Assembly (NCBI GenBank): GCA_022385755.1
Contig: MU278365.1
Span: 356,897-420,896 of the forward strand
Source: Trametopsis cervina
Lineage: Eukaryota; Basidiomycota; Agaricomycetes; Polyporales; Irpicaceae
Direction of reading: 5' to 3'
DNA length: 64,000 nt
Below the pieces are notes generated by a model. That model saw only the letters and a program-made list of their open reading frames with translations, made no database searches and was not told where the DNA came from. Shown here piece after piece: positions 60,368 to 64,000 of this stretch. Within the stretch, counting starts at the first letter, position 1; each line of letters starts with the position of its first letter. The position numbers and the translations under genes are program-made.

Positions 60368-62912
60368 ATGGGTACGGCTGTAGATCAACCAAGTACTTTG
60401 TACGCAGCCATAGTGCTATCTGGTGAGTACTCTTCGGAAAGATCAGGCTTTGACATTACTGATCATTATCACTGCTGCTCAGATATACGATGCGAAGGAC
60501 TTACACGCGATGTCGGACTCTGGAAAATGCGGTCCAAGACCTTCTGTGCTGAAATATCCTTCGGGGGTTCGACAAGCTTTACAGTGTCTACCATGTCATC
60601 AAAGAGCCCTGAATGGACGGGACCTATTACGCTACGAGGGATAGGGTTTGTTTGCTCACTGCGTTCTCTTCATTCCGCGCAGTACTAAAGCAAAGCGGAA
60701 CAGGCTCACGGACGTCTCATCGATGCTGAACATCAAGGTCATTTCTAGGCAATGGTTCAGAAACAGCACTCTTGGAATAGGAAGAATTGACGTAGCGCAG
60801 CTAGCAACAAGCAAGGTCCATCGTGCGTTACTTCCTCGAATTTGATGCGTGTATGCATGATGAGCAATCTATTATTGCTAGGAGTTGACTTGCACGTACA
60901 TGGCCGTACACGACGTCCTATGGCCCCCGTCCCTTCAGTCAGCTTCAGCATTGCGATGCACTCACCTATTCAAACTGCCGATGGCCCTTCCACTACACTT
61001 CCGGCTGACCTGACCACCAATCATTCGTTAGACAAGGCAGAAGCAGTTGACTCTGCGGCATCTCCCAACGGTCGCATTCCGGAAGTTTCCACGCCAATTG
61101 ACTACCACTCTACACTAGAGCCCGGGAATATCTCGCTCGAGGGGAGCATGGATCCAAAAGAGGAGGCCAACAAGCAGCCGAGCGCTCCGGTAGAGATTAT
61201 CAAGAACATCATCGACGGCGTGAACTTGAAGGCGGAAGACCTCAATTCCCCTGTTCCTCTTCTTCAAGCTGTCTCTACGGCTGGTGCTGCAGCAGACAAT
61301 GCGGCAGACGAAGCTGGTAGTGTGCTCTCGACGTGGGTACCCATCATCGATAACATCAACGCCTTCATGAGTGTAGCGAGCCAGATTGCCGATGTAGGCG
61401 ATGCCTACTTAGTCAATATCACTTTCTAATCGCAATAAAACACAGATCCATCCTTACGCCAAGGCAGCGTGGAATGTGATATCAGCCATTCCGAAGGTCT
61501 CTTTTCAGCTGAATGTGATGTGCTGAGGCTGACCCCATGTCATTGTCAGATCATAAACACGCAGCTCGAGAATGATAAGTCCATGGCGGAGCTAGTGAAG
61601 GCAATAGATGACACGTTTGTGTTTGTCTGTGAGACAGAGCGCCTGGAACTGCACAACGTTGCATCACACGCTATGACGGTCAAGCGCCTAGTGCAGCAGA
61701 CAACAGAATCGGGCATGCTGCTGAGCGATTATCTCAGAACACGTAAATTTTGTAGGTTGTAGTCTATTCTGCAGTATACACCTGCTAACAACAGACCTAT
61801 TCAGGGGCGAGGACACTCAAACACTCCTTGAGCGACGTGCAAAGCATGTTTCGACAACATGCCGCTGTCTTTGAACGTCTCAGACAAGAATTCATCAACG
61901 ACGCGGTGTTGGAAAGCGAAGCGAACACGCGAAACATCCAGGCTATGACATCTCGTATCGACATCGCAGCCGTTCGAACCTGGGAGCTTGTAGACTCTAC
62001 CGCAGCCGTACTAGAAAAACACGGTCAGTATGTGTCAGTAGCGTGTCTCGCGTCAACTGCAGCTCATTGCTCGTTCCAGTGGCCAAGGATTACCTCGACG
62101 ACATGCACTACATCTACGAGGCGCAATGTGTCAGTGAGAAACGATGCCTGCCTGGCACGCGTGAGAGCATCATTTCTGACATCACCGACTGGGCATACGA
62201 CTACGCGAACGGACCAGAGGCTCGTGCGGGCATCTTCCTACTTACCGGAGTCGCAGGCTGCGGTAAATCCGCTATTGCTCATGAAATCGCTCATCGTTTC
62301 GCCGACATGCATCGTCTGGGATCCTCTTTCTGCTTCGATGCCTCTCGGCAGGCTGCGCGGTCCCCGAACTACTTGTTCAGCACCATCTCGCGAGGAATTG
62401 CAAAGCTCGATGCTCGTTGGAAGGATGCGCTGGTGGCTGTACTACAGGAACCATATGCAGAGCCGAAAACGATGTCTCAGGAGAAGCAGATTGAAGATTT
62501 CCTCAACAAGCCGAGTCACAAGCTTCACTTCGTTGGTCCAATCGTTGTGGTGATCGACGCTCTTGATGAGAGCGGCTCGAGAGACAGTCGCGAAGGACTG
62601 ATCAAGAACATTGTCAAGATGTCTAAGATACTCCCGTCGAACTTTCGCTTTCTAATCACCACTCGTGCAGAGGAAGACATCATGGCAACGCTACCTGACG
62701 AGCCCAACGTGACGTGCGTAGACCTCGTATCCATTGACGCGGCATCTACCTCCTCCGACATCCGCCACCTTATCGAGATCGAGCTCTCTTCAAATCCTCG
62801 CACGCTTGGACTACTTGAGAAAGCGTATCCAGACCGAACATGGCTCACGCGCCTTGTGGACAGCTCGCAGAATGGGGTAGTTCAGCTAAGTAGCCAGTAT
62901 TATCACTGGTGA
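60368..62912 (+). pseudogene. STAND copy C, interrupted in NACHT exon
   Basis: Third paralogue. Exons 1-7 match the plan of A and B: 60368-60422, 60483-60645, 60683-60822, 60882-61393, 61446-61496, 61550-61751 and 61805-62023. Exon 8 starts at 62080 with intact Walker A (GVAGCGKSAIAHE), Walker B (VVVIDALDESG) and FLITTRAEED. Homology to A stops abruptly after SSQN at 62874. Twelve unrelated codons and a stop at 62910-62912 follow, so winged-helix-like, WD40 and tail parts are missing. Exons 1-4 resemble B, whereas exons 7-8 resemble A: about four residue changes in the first 265 of exon 8, and introns also similar. It would make a truncated C2-NACHT protein if expressed. The 3' half may lie beyond the inserted DNA, outside the window. 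Confidence 0.87.
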
Positions 62913-64000
62913 AGTGGGATTAATAGCCGATATTGACGGCCAGCGGATCCCGGCCGGCCGCCATACGTATAGTGGTAGTACTGTGCAGCCGGCCTGTATA
63001 TATACTATGTTACTATCATGGATGTATAGAGTAGGAGTGAATCCATATTATATCGAAACTATCATCCGTCCGGCTATAAATTTACACGTACCAATTACTG
63101 ATAATATAGTGTAATGACATATGTTGCTTCCTCCATGTAGGTGCTGTTATTACTCGGCCGAGAGAAATCGTGTGCTATTATACGATCTGGCCACACTAGA
63201 ATCGTTGTAGTGCAATACATCATTGCTAGGTAGCTTCTATCTGCTTGGTTTGCTATTATTATGAGGCCGAACGCACTTCAGAAATGTAATGTCGATAATG
63301 GTTGCCGGCCGATGTATGGGTCTGGATGCCGACTCCATAATATAGGCAGGCCGATTGCGCTTCGATGTGATAATATTGGTCGGCCGACTACCCCAGCATT
63401 GATGCATTGCGAGAAATAATTGTTCTCGGCTGCCCGACATAGTTATCTTTTGCAATAGGCTCATACTGGGCGGCCGGATGTAATAGTATCTTGTTGCGAT
63501 ACGATAGTGGTAGTCGGCCGGCATGGGTCACTGTTGGGCGGCCGAAATCAATGGTACTTCTGCTTATAGTGCTAATATCAATCGGCCTACCACACAACAG
63601 CACCCAGTAGTAGTGGGCGGCCGACCAGTAAATTCCATATTCGGTCAATGGCGTAGCTCAGTGCAGTCTGGTGACACTAGTCGGCCGAACATGACAATAC
63701 AGTATCAATACCCGCTAGTATACATCGGCTGGGGAAGCAGGTAGACTGCTATAGCATAATGACAACAGACGGCCGGTCAGTCAACTCGGTAGCTTATTAG
63801 GGTGTAGTAACACGGGTCAGCCGAACACGATAGTACGGTACCATTACCTGGTAGTATACATCGGCCGGACATTGTCACGGAGACTGGTCACGTGACGCCT
63901 AGGGATAACCTTTAGAACTCAAGACACCGAAAGGTGTAATCCTTTATGCAAGGAAAACAGCTAGTAAGCTGTGCGCAAATCTAGCCCAGTTAAGACCAAA
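62875..64000. mobile_element. Inserted element with CGGCCG motif array (partial)
   Basis: DNA starting GGGGTAGTTCAGCTAAGTAG replaces the NACHT exon of copy C exactly after position 62874, where A and B continue. Between 62940 and 63870 there are 12 exact CGGCCG sites and several near matches (TCGGCCGA, GTCAGCCGAA, GGCGGCCG), spaced about 30-100 bp. Nothing like this occurs elsewhere in the window. Such arrays are typical of subterminal transposase-binding repeats in CACTA-, hAT- or KDZ-type elements. Two units near 63672-63728 and 63811-63866 are themselves similar. No coding sequence is visible, and the right end is outside the window, so the superfamily stays open. Confidence 0.7.
63902..63972. 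other. Two adjacent hairpin-forming segments
   Basis: GGAT and ACCTTT (63903-63913) can pair with AAAGGT and ATCC (63930-63942), and within that an ACACC/GGTGT stem closes on GAAA. Next to it, ACAGC (63957-63961) pairs with GCTGT (63968-63972) across six bases. This lies just after the CGGCCG array ends. It could be a structured RNA or a chance fold. Confidence 0.35.

Noticed and set aside
62860..62900. tRNA-like start (GGGGTAGTTCAGCTAAGTAG) at the copy C breakpoint
   Set aside because: No B box, acceptor stem or cloverleaf follows, so it is not a tRNA gene.
1..64000. CRISPR arrays, bacterial operons, rRNA genes
   Set aside because: No regular spacer-repeat array, no rRNA signature seen, and gene structure is clearly that of an intron-rich fungus.

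Overview
The window reads as nuclear DNA of a filamentous basidiomycete, probably a wood- or litter-associated Agaricomycete. Genes are split by many short GT-AG introns (about 50-85 bp) and both strands are used densely. The families present are typical of mushrooms: C2-NACHT-WD40 STAND proteins, DUF6533-type membrane proteins, a secreted bicupin oxalate decarboxylase and an exocyst Sec5. I read splice junctions by eye. For MutY, SURF4, ENP2, the AcrB-like gene, S1 nuclease, CSN5, OXLD1 and two STAND genes the exon sums close to an exact multiple of three.

Layout. 0.9-16 kb is conserved housekeeping: MutY (-), SURF4/Erv29 (+), ENP2/NOL10 (+), an AcrB-like coiled-coil protein (-), a secreted S1/P1 nuclease (-), CSN5 (-) and a gene with a possible pRiA4b ORF-3-like domain (-). 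16.6-22.3 kb is STAND gene A (-), complete in 10 exons. 22.3-34.6 kb is looser accessory DNA. It holds two inverted copies of a dispersed repeat, a DUF6533-type membrane protein gene, an intronless gene made only of the eIF4G region downstream of MIF4G, a Cys-rich unknown, an OXLD1-family gene, a DJ-1-family gene, and a 462-bp hAT-type MITE with a perfect 8-bp target-site duplication. 34.6-40.2 kb is STAND gene B (+), complete. 40.9-41.6 kb is a 3'-truncated second DUF6533-type gene.

42.5-59.1 kb is again conserved: nitrate reductase (+), oxalate decarboxylase (-), exocyst Sec5 (-), fatty acid 2-hydroxylase (+) and a secreted histidine acid phosphatase (+). 60.4-62.9 kb is STAND copy C (+), cut inside its NACHT exon at 62874. 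What follows to the window end is unrelated DNA with 12 exact CGGCCG sites in about 1 kb, probably the subterminal part of a large mobile element.

The most informative story is the STAND trio. All share C2-like, helical, P-loop NACHT and (A, B) 14 WD40 repeats plus a conserved C-terminal exon. Copy C is a mosaic: its first exons follow B, while exons 7-8 are nearly identical to A. A transposon-like sequence then interrupts it. Gene B carries the hAT MITE about 200 bp upstream of its start. This looks like a locus where immune-receptor-type genes are duplicated, exchanged and broken by mobile DNA; that function is inferred from family knowledge, not shown by the sequence.
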